The notes beneath the pieces were generated by a model. It saw nothing but the letters and a program-made list of their open reading frames with translations, was not told where the DNA came from and searched no databases. This document shows positions 9,923-20,295 of a DNA stretch of 64,000 nucleotides, in pieces (position 1 is the first letter of the stretch; every line of letters starts with the position of its first letter). This stretch comes from Stenogyne calaminthoides (Eukaryota > Streptophyta > Magnoliopsida > Lamiales > Lamiaceae), in assembly GCA_037126765.1 (NCBI GenBank), contig JBBCBC010000012.1, positions 248,001 through 312,000 of the forward strand, read 5' to 3'. The translations under genes were made by a program, and so were the position numbers.

Positions 9923-11149
9923 CACTCATGTGGCTAAACCACGTCAATCTTAATATTTTACTCCGACGCTAGTGAATCGTAGAATACTTGTTTCCATGGA
10001 TACAATGATCAAAGAACAACGATATTAACACAATATCTTGCTCGAATCAAATTGAGATATTGCTTGAGTTTATCACCAAAATAAAAATGAAATTCTGGAA
10101 AAAAAATGTAAGGAAAAAGGTAATAGCAATTGCTGGAACAGTATTTGTATAGTTAACAATTCACTCATTTCATGTGTTTTGTTGTTGTTTCAAATAACAT
10201 ATGAGATGCTACTTATAGCATCACAAAATATGAGATTTTTCCAAAGAACAGTGAGTGTTCTTCAAGATTTCGAAGATATCATTCTTCTAGCGTCAATTGT
10301 TATTACTCGATATAGATTTGAGTAAATTAATGAGGAATGATGTGACAAGATGTCGGATAAAATGATAATGAATTGTTTTGATAGAACAATGAATGCCCTA
10401 ACTCCTCAATCCAATGATTAAACTTTTAATGCAACTAAATACACGAAATCTATTCAATGCAAGGAGAATTGCTGAGTTTGTTAGGCTAAGATTTAAGGTT
10501 GGTGATTCTTTTTATTGTACTTTAAAGACAATATTTATAGTGCTAAGAAAGCATTTTGTGTCGCCCTAATATCTTTGAAAATTCATGCATTAAATGCATG
10601 TATTTTGCCTTTCGGCTGGCAGCACTAAATCCATCATTGATGGATAGACCCGAGCCAATTGAAACGTGCCAACTATATGCTAGCAGGAGATTTCTATACA
10701 TTGTTTGATTTACTTCATTGTCTAGGTATATATCTACCAACTACCACTATTACATGGATGTCTTTCCTTAGGGGTGTTCATGTCTGGTTGGCGCTTCTTC
10801 GGTAGTTTGACTCCGTACTGGATAAGGTCGAGCTGTTTCAAACCCTGATGTACGATCGCTTCCTTCGCTGTAAATTGCTCGCCGTTTGGCTCTTTACGTG
10901 GATTGTTGCTCGCCTGTCGTGCAACCTTCTTTTTGGTGAAGGTGGTGCTTGCCTCTAACTCTTCTTCAAGAGTAACTACTCACTGCAGGGTGGGACATCT
11001 CTAGCAATTTTGCCCACGTGTTAGATCCTGGTACGTGGGGATAATTTGTGCCACAACAAAGTCATCCCTGAAGTGGGACAAAGTGGAACTCAACAACATA
11101 GGTAGAAAGCTAGGACCATGTACAAACCTTAATCTACTAAATACATTAA
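9923..11149. other. No gene recognised
   Basis: AT-rich to 10750, then a mixed-composition stretch (10750-11030). Short open frames here (for example 10740-10543 minus) resemble nothing I know. It may be decayed LINE sequence linked to the fragment at 11150-11440, but no motif supports that. Confidence 0.4.
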
Positions 11150-11440
11150 GCTGGATCATGCACCTTTCCATTAAAGATATGCTTGTTGCGGCAGTTCCAA
11201 GGAGATCAAACTACACAGAGCCAACGAGTGCTACCAATTTTCAATTTACGAGGCCGAAAATGTTGCAATGTTGAAGAAAGTGAACCATCGGGTCATTGTG
11301 CTAGAACATTGAAATCTTTACCCAGTTATGCATATAAGACCAAATTCTGTGAGCAAAAGCACATTCAAAGAAAAGGTACGAGGTGTTTTCCAGTTTATCT
11401 TTATGACATAAGTCGCAAATTGTTCCCTTCTCGCCATTGA
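11150..11440 (-). pseudogene. LINE ORF2 C-terminal fragment (zinc-binding zf-RVT region)
   Basis: From 11440 downward the minus strand encodes NGEKGTICDLCHKDKLENTS, then YLFFECAFAHRIWSYM. This is the C-x2-C ... H/F-x-C ... IW pattern of the zf-RVT domain at the end of plant L1-type ORF2. After one stop, WNCRNKHIFNGK near 11170-11215 matches the tail of the same domain (W...RN..IF). It is an isolated fragment with stops; the rest of the LINE is not recognisable nearby. Confidence 0.75.
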
Positions 11441-11849
11441 AAACTCCTATTCGAACACAATATACTCTACGTTATAAGGGGAATTTAACTATTAAATTTG
11501 AAATCAATTATAAACTTACTTTTATATTTAAAATTATTTTTATTTTACTTCATAGTTTTGTACTCTGCCTGAGTTTAGTTTCCATTTGTACGTCTTTGAG
11601 CATAAATGAACTACCCTACATCAATTTAGAGTATAAAAGATCTTGCCTTTTGATTTAATTTTTTTACCTTTCAATAATAATATAATTACACCTCAGAAAC
11701 ATAATTAAGTGGTAAAATTTGTTATGATATAAGAAGAAATTCATCAATAATTAGATTCCAACCCCGAGTAATAAATTTCCATCGGAATATTATGATTAAA
11801 AAATTATGTTCACTTGGACAGTGAAGAAATGGACAAAAGGCTTGTATAA
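11441..11849. other. No gene seen
   Basis: AT-rich intergenic sequence between the LINE fragment and the MULE left end. An open plus frame at 11437-11658 has no recognisable similarity. Confidence 0.5.
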
Positions 11850-12000
11850 CCATGGAACTCACAATTACTAAATCTACACACATCCGAAAAGATGTGTGAC
11901 ATTTGTGTGTGTGTCAGCCGTGTCGCGCGGCGTGCGCGAGAGAATCTGCGCGTGTCGCGCCACGCGCAACACAATTATTTTTTTTTCCCAATTTTTTAAT
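11850..12000 (+). repeat. Left terminal inverted repeat of the MULE
   Basis: CCATGGAACTC, CTAAATCTACACACATCC and a GC-rich GTGTCGCGCCACGCGC block, then T-rich sequence. The same order appears inverted at 16500-16638. Confidence 0.65.
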
Positions 12001-12069
12001 TAAATTTGAATTAATTTATAATTTATTAATTATAATTAATCACACAATAATTAAAAGTATTAATTGATA

Positions 12070-12320
12070 CTCCCTCCGTCCCATAATAACGTACACATTT
12101 ATTATTTTCACGTATTTTTACGAGCGAGTTTTTTAAATAATTTAAATATATAAATTATTTAGTTATAAAGTATTAATTGTTTCATTAATTAGTTACTTGT
12201 TATTAGTTCATTTTTTGAAAAATATTAGTTCAATTATCAATTTAAACATGAAAAAATAAATACACAAATTACATGAAAAAATAAATATACACATTATATG
12301 AAAAAATAAATATATAAAAA
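12070..12320 (+). mobile_element. One-ended Stowaway-like MITE fragment
   Basis: CTCCCTCCGTCCCATAATAA follows TA at 12068-12069, the standard Stowaway left end. No complementary right end is seen before 12400, so the right part is lost or badly decayed. The right limit given is approximate. Confidence 0.5.
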
Positions 12321-12350
12321 AAATTATTTCTTTCTCGTATAAAATTTGAA

Positions 12351-13454
12351 TTAAAAATTAAAAAAATGTATAAAATTTATCATTCTCTTTCTTTCTAGAC
12401 TCATAATTAGCACGACGTGAGATTCATCCTCATTGTGTAATGTACAGAATAACTCTATCCTGCTTTTAAAATCTAAATGTATACTATTGACAGAAGGGTC
12501 ATGTGACTGTTCCCAGTATGCAAATATGAATGGTACTGGATGCTGGTCGGTTGTCATATGCAACTAAAATTACAGTTAAAAAATTTATAATTATAATTAA
12601 CTAAAATTAAGAAATTAAAAAAATTAAAAATAACATTATTGTAGTTTTTTCTTACCAATATCCAAAGAGAATTGTCGTGCACGTTCCCTAAGACCAATTT
12701 CATGGTCGGAAGTCCTCGATACTCATCGGTTATTGCAGGAAGACAAAAAAATGGCCATGTTCACTAAATGCCATTACAAAAACGTTATATGTGGTTGCAA
12801 CGAGGTATCCATGTTCATGTAATGAAAATCATTTGTTTGGTAGGGCAAAATTGTCGAAGTGCTCAAGTTTTTTTCAAAATCTGGCATGATTATGTAACCA
12901 CGTAAAATGTTTTTGTATAAATCGCTTCTTATTCTCAACTCATTAAGAAGATCGATTCGTACAGTAGGCCAGAGGTCCTCGCTTTCGTAGATTGCGAGTG
13001 CAATAGCTCTAAATCCACAGTTCTCATCTCTAATTACATTATTGTAGGATTGAATATAATTTCTCATGTGTGGAGGAAATTGGCCCTCAATCGGAGAATT
13101 AATAAACTGTATTGGATAGTTAATATTTATTTGAAAATTAGGTGGCCTACTTGAACTAGTGGTACTGTTGCGATGCGGGGCATCAGGAGGTGGGGATGGG
13201 GGCCTTCTCTGGGTCTTTGAAGATGGAGTTTTTGGCGAGTGGCCCAGATTTTCGGAAAATCTGTTCCGAGTGTCTTCAGAAAAACTCATCGTATATCTTT
13301 CTGATGTGCTATTTCTACGATCAGTTTCTGGTGGAATATCATGTTGCGCATTAGTTGCCGCTACTCTTCCCTTACCCCTTTTTTGAGTAGACTTCTTTAT
13401 TCCTACTCTTGCCCAATCTCTCCCACCAAGAAGGTTCACGATCGTTGTCTTCAT
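12351..13454 (-). pseudogene. OTU cysteine-protease domain of a MULE protein, frameshifted
   Basis: The first exon (13454-12656) starts with a basic linker, then a Pro/Ser region, PPHMRNYIQSYNNVIRDENC, GFRAIALAIYESEDLWPTVR and LLNELRIRSDLY. DENCGFRA is the OTU catalytic Asp-x-Asn-Cys motif. Further on, other frames give YLVATTYNVFVMAF and LPAITDEYRG, so two shifts occur (near 12815 and in the T run near 12750). An intron (12655-12564, GTAAG...TTTTAG) joins to LHMTTDQHPVPFIFAYW. Such OTU domains sit at the C-terminus of plant MULE transposases, where they may remove ubiquitin. This copy cannot make the whole domain. Confidence 0.75.
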
Positions 13455-13619
13455 TCTTCTGTTTTGATTTTTTTTTCAACCTTCGGCGGTGGAAGAATGT
13501 CTTCCGTTTCATCATCGAATAATTTTATCCTAGCTTTTACTACCACCGTCATCATATGTTTCGGTGGTAGGTACACTAGAAAAATCTATATTCAATGTTG
13601 TCCAAAACGAGTCTATACA

Positions 13620-13810
13620 ATTTAAAGGTATTTGGAAGTTGTTTGTTAAGTACCTTACAAGCTCGCATTAGCACGGAAGACCGTGTGTTCTCCTGAGATA
13701 GCAACCGCATTTATTGTCACCCAGCTTCCTATTCATTTCTTCCACAATGAGGTCGAACGCCTCATTACTGATATTGCGCACTAGTTCACCGTATTAGTAG
13801 ATGACTATTA
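13620..13810 (-). pseudogene. MULE transposase C-terminal SWIM zinc finger remnant
   Basis: The minus strand encodes ISNEAFDLIVEEMNRKLGD, then KCGCYLRRTHGLPC, a stop, and CEL. This is the SWIM finger (C-x-C ... C-x-H-type, with RTHGLPCA-CEL) and the conserved helix before it in plant Mutator transposases. One stop (TAA near 13670) interrupts it. SFWTTLNIDFSSVP and a short linker follow toward the OTU start at 13454. The DDE catalytic part is absent: the PMD gene begins on the other strand immediately to the right. Confidence 0.7.
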
Positions 13811-13828
13811 AATTCGTTCAATCCGGCG

Positions 13829-15525
13829 TGTCTCCTTAAATTTAATTAATGCGTATGGATTGGCCGAGTTGGGAGGTATGATGTTTCCATCCAATAACAT
13901 GCCCCTTATTACCGCATTCGTCGAACGGTGGCACTCTGAGACGAACAATTTTCATATGCCTTTCGGGGAGATGACGATCACACTCCACGACGTTCAGGCT
14001 ATCCTTAGTAAACTAAATATAAATATAATTTTTATTGAATTAAATACTAAATGATATTTTATTTTATTATTATTTAATTTTACTAATAAAAAATATAATT
14101 ACTTTCAATGTAGGCTTGAACATGAATGACAGACCCATCATTGTTCCAGAAGGAGCAGATCGAACTGACCAAGCACTAAAGAGTGCATGCGGTAACAAAC
14201 CCATAGATCCAACTAAAGGTTATTTTAGTAATATAAGAGAAGAGTGTACAACCACTGACACTGGTGATGAATCTATTTCTCGAGGTTACCTGTGGTACAT
14301 GATGGGGGCTACACTATTTGTAGATAAAACGCATAACGTTGTCCCCATAAGGTACCTAAAGGTGTTGGGTGATGTACAAAACACCGTCCCTAATTATGCA
14401 TGGGGAGCCGCCGCGTTGGCGTATTTATATCACCAGCTCGGACAGACATCAAGATGTGAGACAAAACAGATAGGGGGGGTGCTTAACACTACTTGAGGTC
14501 AAAATTCAATTTCAATAATAATTAATACATTGTTATCAATTCATTTTTTTTTATAATATCAACTCATTGCAATTTTTCAGTGTTGGATATACGAGTACTT
14601 CACCGAGTTGTGCAAACGCGGCGAAGCTAGTTGTTATGATCCATAAACCCCACGTGCATTGAAATGGAATAAAAAAATAACATTCGATTCCAGGAGAGGG
14701 GCTCGGGATCTTCTACATTATCGCAAGTTATTGGATAATTACCCATCAACCCATGTATGTTTCTCATTCTCATTCTCATTCTCAATACATTTTAATAGAA
14801 TATACATAATTTATAATTTAAGTAGCAAAATGTCTTATAAATATTTTTTTCATACATTATAGATCAATTGGACTCCGTTCGGCATTCCATCTAATATCCC
14901 TCCCGCATCGTTATTCCACGGTTGCGTAAGATTTATGGACTATGTCAAAGGTTATATGCCTAAGAGGGTTGCACGACTATTTGGGAGAGTTCAGCGTATC
15001 CCACCAGCACCGCTCTATTTTGATAAAAACCGCTCAAGATTGGGTGCTAATGCAAAGGGGTACAAGAAGGTGTATGGAACCCAAACTGCATACTGGCACG
15101 AGATGGAGACTCACTACTATCCACTCAAGCACCTTGGTAGGGAAGCTGTAATTCCGAATCAGACCGTGCAAGACTATATGGATTGGTATGAAAAGATTAC
15201 ACATATCAGAGTGTAAAACCCTGCGTTCGGCATAAACAATGTAAACGTCAACCCTCGTTCAGCGCATCATAGGTTGGGACACGTTCAACAAGACACGCAG
15301 TTGTTGCTCCAACAAGTTAACCAACATCCACAATATCCAGATTTTGTCCATACTGGAATTAACCAAATTCGCCAAGATGCTGGTATGCAACAAGTGTCTG
15401 ATCCAAGATATTGGGGACAACTTAGATATGACCCTGAACAATTCACCCAACCGATGCAGCCTGATTGGTGTGGGCATGTACCCATATTTACAAAACCCGC
15501 CCAACAACATGGACGACGGCAATAA
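13829..15525 (+). pseudogene. Plant mobile domain (PMD / MAIN-LIKE) protein, four exons, broken
   Basis: Exon 1 (about 13829-14007) gives LITAFVERWHSETNNFHMPF and GEMTITLHDVQAIL, the PMD signature. Exon 2 (14114-14494) gives ISRGYLWYMMGATLFVDKT and NYAWGAAALAYLYHQLGQ. Exon 3 (14581-14754) and exon 4 (from 14863) give WTPFGIPSNIPP, YMPKRVARLFGRVQ and a Gln/Asn-rich tail. Splice sites are standard (14008-14113, 14755-14862). Defects are an extra G in the G run at 14472-14478, a stop in exon 3 (TAA near 14645) and TAA at 15214. PMD proteins such as MAIN and MAIL1 help silence transposons and keep meristems; related PMDs are common in MULEs. Confidence 0.8.
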
Positions 15526-15785
15526 CATGTAGTCCATTTATATTCATCCTGTAATTTGAATGTTTTATGGATATTTGTAATAACTTGCTTAAGTTGATAA
15601 TTAATTATCCATTTTTTTACCTCTTGATGTAAATTTTTTAATTTTTTGCGTTTTTTAGTAATTTAATATAAATAAACTTATATAAAAATCAATAATAATA
15701 GACAATTTACTTATCTAAATTTATAAAAACTAATCTATTTGTATATCTTAGTAAAAGACGAGTGCAAAAAAAAGAACATCAGAAA

Positions 15786-16314
15786 ATGCCAGCAGTATCG
15801 ATAACCAGGAAAGACCACCGTCATTGCTGTGGTTGGACAAAGATGGAAGGTAATATCTAATTTTTATAAAAACCTCAAGTTTTTTTTTTAAACATTATAT
15901 AATTCTAAATATGGACAAATTGCTTGGACATGACAGTTTCATCGCACGGTTTGGATTATGTGTGAATAACGTGGTACGGGGCATATGTTGTAAGTACCTT
16001 GACCCAAAATGGACAAACTGGTCCATGGTACCTTCCGAGTGCCGGGAACACATGTGGACTATATTCGAAGTAAGTTTAATCATGTTTGCAGTTTACACGT
16101 ATTTTTATTTGTAAAACTATATGTATATCTTAATAAAAATTATATTAATTTAATTGCAGGGTAAATTCAGAATTAATGGAGATCCAGCGGATTTCAGAAT
16201 CGCATTCTTCAAGATTTGTGCAACATTCATGCTTCAAGGATGGAGAAACCCCCAATTATGCGCTGACGGACAAATAAAAAAGAAATCGTGTTTAGATTGG
16301 GGAAAAGACATTTA
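15786..16314 (+). pseudogene. Third MULE ORF, resembling the plant-transposase (Transposase_24-like) N-terminal region
   Basis: Three likely exons: 15786-about 15849 (MPAVSITRKDHRHCCGWTKM), 15911-16069 (MDKLLGHDSFIARFGLCVNN, then PKWTNWSMVPSECREHMWTI) and 16160-16314 (GKFRINGDPADFRIAFFKIC). The intron 16070-16159 has GTAAGT...TTGCAG. The pattern of KW...VP.E...MW...F resembles proteins annotated as Ptta/En/Spm-type plant transposon proteins. The family assignment is from memory of the pattern and is tentative. The frame ends at TAA 16312-16314. Confidence 0.5.
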
Positions 16315-16499
16315 AATTTCATGTATGTTTTTATTATTAATCAAGATTGTATTAATATTATTTGAACACATACTTTTAGACTGCTTAATATTTTTAGAGT
16401 GTGTAATATGATTTGTATCAATACTTATAATTAATATTTTTAAATTAATTAATTAAAAATTATTAATTAATACTAAGTAATAAGTTTAATTAATTAATA

Positions 16500-16638
16500 A
16501 CAAATTTAATTTAAAAAAATGGAAAAAATATACATTTTGTCGCTCACATGGCGCGACATACGGCCTGTCAATTGCGCCAGCCGCCACAAAACCTAAAACA
16601 TTCCCTCCGACATGTGTAGATTTAGCAGAACTCCATGG
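16500..16638 (-). repeat. Right terminal inverted repeat of the MULE
   Basis: Read inverted it starts CCATGGAGTTC, then CTAAATCTACACATG, a GC-rich tract ending GTCGCGCCATGTG, and a T-rich tract, parallel to the left end at 11850-12000. Confidence 0.65.
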
Positions 16639-18146
16639 TACTCCACGTCTCCACGTGAGTCCCGCCCGGCACATTACCAAAAATGGAATGACTTTGCTAG
16701 GGGCCGGGAACGTCTTTTCTGCCCAATGAATGCACGGCAGTTTTATTCAATGTATAATAATTTCGTGGGGTCGACTAAGAAACAGTATTAATTAAAATAG
16801 GGAATAGCGTATAAGAAATGCCCTTGAAAGTTCAGAGTTTACAATTCAAAGCATCACCCAGAACATGCAGTTTTACTATTTTGATCAAACAAGTTGAAAT
16901 TGTTGAATTATATATAATCTCTATGAAGTGCAATTTTTACCATTTCTTTTTAAATGAATACAAAGTGACGCGTAATATGAAAAATGTTAGTCTTTGTAAA
17001 TGATAATTAATCCAGAAAAAGATGTATGCCATTTGCTAAAATTAAATTAAACGATTCTGATTAAATTGTAACCTTCATAAAAATCATGATACTATATTTT
17101 ATTGATACGTTTAGAAAATTGAGTTAATCAAATTTCGTAAATGAGTAAATTCTCTTTTGTTATTAAACTGGGCCTATATAATATTACAAGTCAAAATTCA
17201 CTGCAAACTTGGATTTTTTCGTGAAAAATCTCAACTTTTTTTTAGAATTTTCAATTTAATCCCAAAAATTAGTCCGATTTGAATTCTATTTTTGCAGAAA
17301 AATTAGATATAAGATCATATAATCTCACCTTTTCCCATCATGCAACGCCGCTCTTGATTTTGGGAGAAAATGGTATCAAAATTGGATCCATTTATAGTTA
17401 TGAGATTTAATTAAAAATTCTAATTTTTTTGGACCTTTTATGGAATATTCCAAAGTTATGAACCCAAAATGAATTTTAACTCATAATATTAATTTTTTAA
17501 ATAAAAATTTATACGAGACAGTCTCATACATTAATTAGGGTTAACTTAAACTACCACAAATCAACATCTACTTTTTTCAGTGTTAAAACGTCATGATCAA
17601 ATTACGTTTGGTGTTATCGTGAGAAAATCTCAAGCAAGTGTGTCTCTTAATTATTTTAAGATCTCGAATTCACATTGAATTATATTTCTTCAAATATCAT
17701 TGAAATTATGTATTGCTCTATTAATTGTATTTGTTAACATGTGTAGTATCTTTTCTTTATTTTTTTTCAGTTTTTTTTTAACGTTTGTTTAATTAATTCA
17801 ATCAAATCATAATTATTTATGTTTAGTCGCGAACAACTTTTTCATTAAAAAGTAAATATATTAACAAGTTTTAAATCGCATATATATAAGTATTAATTCT
17901 TTCACTTGTTCTATTATTTGCCCAAATAATTACCTTCATATAAATTTTTGTATTTTTTTTTATAGTAAAAGTATAGCAATATATATTGACACTCACCCGT
18001 TCCAAAATATTAAATCGTCATTCTCAAGTTATATTTTGTCTCAGGTTGAGATCATTTCACAAAAGATCTCGTATTTTTATAGGTATTATTAATTTTATCA
18101 ACGTATATATTTGATAATGGACTAAAATAAAAATAGTAAAATAATA
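16639..18146. other. AT-rich intergenic DNA, no gene seen
   Basis: Only short random open frames are present (for example 16818-17003). Inverted GAGAC/GTCTC motifs near 17515 and 18040 hint at old MITE ends but cannot be paired. Confidence 0.5.
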
Positions 18147-18410
18147 CACCCCCCGTCTCATAGATGATTGAACATTTATTGTACACACGAATTTTATGAA
18201 AATAATTGTCTATTATTATTAAAAGGGATATCGTTGTTTTTTTATGGAGATAAAGTTGACTTTAGTGTTGACATTTGGTATAATATTAAGATATTTGAGG
18301 GGTATAAATAAAAGTGAAAAAATTATTTTCTTGCCATCTATAAAAATGTTCTATTAAATTTGAGACGTATCTTTAAGGCAGATGTTCAATTGAGTTTAAG
18401 ACGGAACGAG
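18147..18410. mobile_element. Stowaway-like MITE, 264 bp
   Basis: The left end CACCCCCCGTCTCATAGATG...GAACATT and the right end, inverted as CTCGTTCCGTCTTAAACTCA...GAACATC, form an imperfect inverted repeat flanked by TA (18145-18146, 18411-18412). Confidence 0.65.
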
Positions 18411-18662
18411 TAATATTAAAATTAATTTTAACAATTAAAATTAATTTTAACAATTAAAATATTTTACAACAATTTTTTGAACTCAATAATTAAACTAAGT
18501 CAAAATCTTTTTTAGTTACGTTATCCCATATTAATATACATATCAAAGATAATGCGATTACTTATTAATATATAATTTTAGTGCTAATATAAATTAACAG
18601 TTTTGATCATATGCCCGCAGGTGGGCACAAACTTATATGTCCACCGCTTATGTGGCGCGCCA

Positions 18663-20282
18663 TGTTAGTGTTAGTGTCTTAGAGACAATCTATTGTAAGG
18701 ACATAATACTCAATGATATTCAGTTTGATTTAATATTATAGTTCACTTAATATTAATGTATGACAATACACTTTCTTGAATATTATGTTTGATTGTTTGC
18801 ATTTATTCATGCAAGTGTTCACATGAGTCATTGCTGTCATTGAGGATGTGAGAACTCAGATGACTTAAGCATGATTCTCAAATAACTCCAATCAAGGATC
18901 ATCAAGAATGGGATATTGATGATACAATGGAGATTGGTGTGCGATCTGCATCATACTCTTAGAGAGTGTAGTAAGATCTCACTTACTACGAGATATTAGG
19001 TATCTCATGATGGATGCACAAATACCTTAAAGGGTATTGGTATACCCATCCGAGAAATCGTTTGATGTATTTCCACTATATGTGTCTACGGGTGTCTCGG
19101 ATAGTGGGAGTGATGCGATACTCCTTTGACTTGAGGTCAATACGCACGACATGTGTGGGATGATGAACTTTGACCATGACCAATGCTTGCACCCTAACCA
19201 TGGGTAGATACGGCTTGGATTGGGTTCATCACGAAGTGCATGTGCGTGGTAGTTGAGCCAAGAATATGATTCATTCCTCAAAGTGGATTTAGAGAGAGTA
19301 TCTTCTCATCATAATTGGATCAAAGTCATCGGCCGATGCACGTCAACTTAGACTTTGTGGCTAAGTGTGACATACATGATCAATTAGTGATTGGAGATAA
19401 CATGATTAAGTTATTTGAATAGACACTTCATCATGTTCAAGGCTTAATCGAGTATTCGTGAATGAAAGGAGAAAATCGTAATAGTCCATGTTTTGATTCT
19501 GGTAGTTTGCGTTTCTGCAAGCGTACCTCATATATTGGGAATGTCTGATTTATTGTCTAGGGTTCAATTAAGACCGTTAGTTTGACTAATCGCTCGACAT
19601 ATGAGGGCCTATGGGTCACACAACAAGTAATTCTCTTTTACGGATTATAGTTGGTTGATTAAATATTAAATTGGATTTAATATTTAATTTATGGAGAATT
19701 AATTAATAATATATTAATTTAGAATTAATTATTATTAATATTTAATTAAATTGGATTTAATTAAATAGGAATTCCCAATAATTATATTTGGAATATAATT
19801 GTAGGATTTAATGTATATGGAAATAAATCGTAGAGATTTTCATATAAGGGAATTAAATCCGTAGAGATTTTATATATGAGAAATAAATCTTAGAGATTTA
19901 TTTAAATAAAGATTAGGGATTTTATTTCCCAATCAGGTTAGCTTAAGATTTAAGTTGGGCATTTCATATATATACAAGCTCTTGGGAATTCACAAATGAC
20001 GTTAATTCATATTTCTCCATAAAATCTAGAATAGAAATTTTCCTAGCAAATTCCGTCTCAGATTAAACGCTGGCACGTCTCAGATTAAACGCTGGCAAAT
20101 CTGTGCAAGTCCGTGAACGGGGATTACGTGGATACCGTAGTAGAGAAATCTGCAATAGAATCACTGTAAGATTTCTTGTTATGATTACTGTAATATGTAT
20201 GCAATTAATTGTTCGTTGTTGGTGAACTTTATTTTCCGATGCGCATGTGATTACGTGTTTTACATGCCTCTAAATTCCAACA
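18663..20282 (+). repeat. 5' LTR of element A (1620 bp)
   Basis: Starts TGTTAGTGTTAGTG, ends AAATTCCAACA. A TATATATA box at 19967-19974 is about 300 bp before the end. Most of its length is found inverted at 50029-51352. Confidence 0.95.
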
Positions 20283-20283
20283 G

Positions 20284-20295
20284 TGGTATCATAGC
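20284..20295 (+). promoter_or_regulatory. Primer-binding site of element A
   Basis: TGGTATCATAGC one base after the 5' LTR. It matches the initiator-Met tRNA 3' end with one change. Confidence 0.85.

Larger units (their letters stand above)
11850..16638. mobile_element. Mutator-like element carrying SWIM/OTU, PMD and a third transposon ORF
   Basis: The ends are inverted copies. The left CCATGGAACTC (11850-) with CTAAATCTACACA and a later GTCGCGCCACGCG matches the inverse of the right end, CCATGGAGTTC (to 16638), CTAAATCTACACA and GTCGCGCCATG, over roughly 150 bp with indels. Inside, the minus strand carries a MULE transposase C-terminus (SWIM) fused to an OTU domain, and the plus strand carries a PMD gene and a small plant-transposon ORF. 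The N-terminal transposase (DDE) part is missing, so the copy is non-autonomous. Outermost bases and target duplication are not resolved. Confidence 0.75.

Noticed and set aside
13159..13386. 75-residue plus frame opposite the OTU gene
   Set aside because: Shadow of the minus-strand Pro/Ser-rich linker of the OTU protein.
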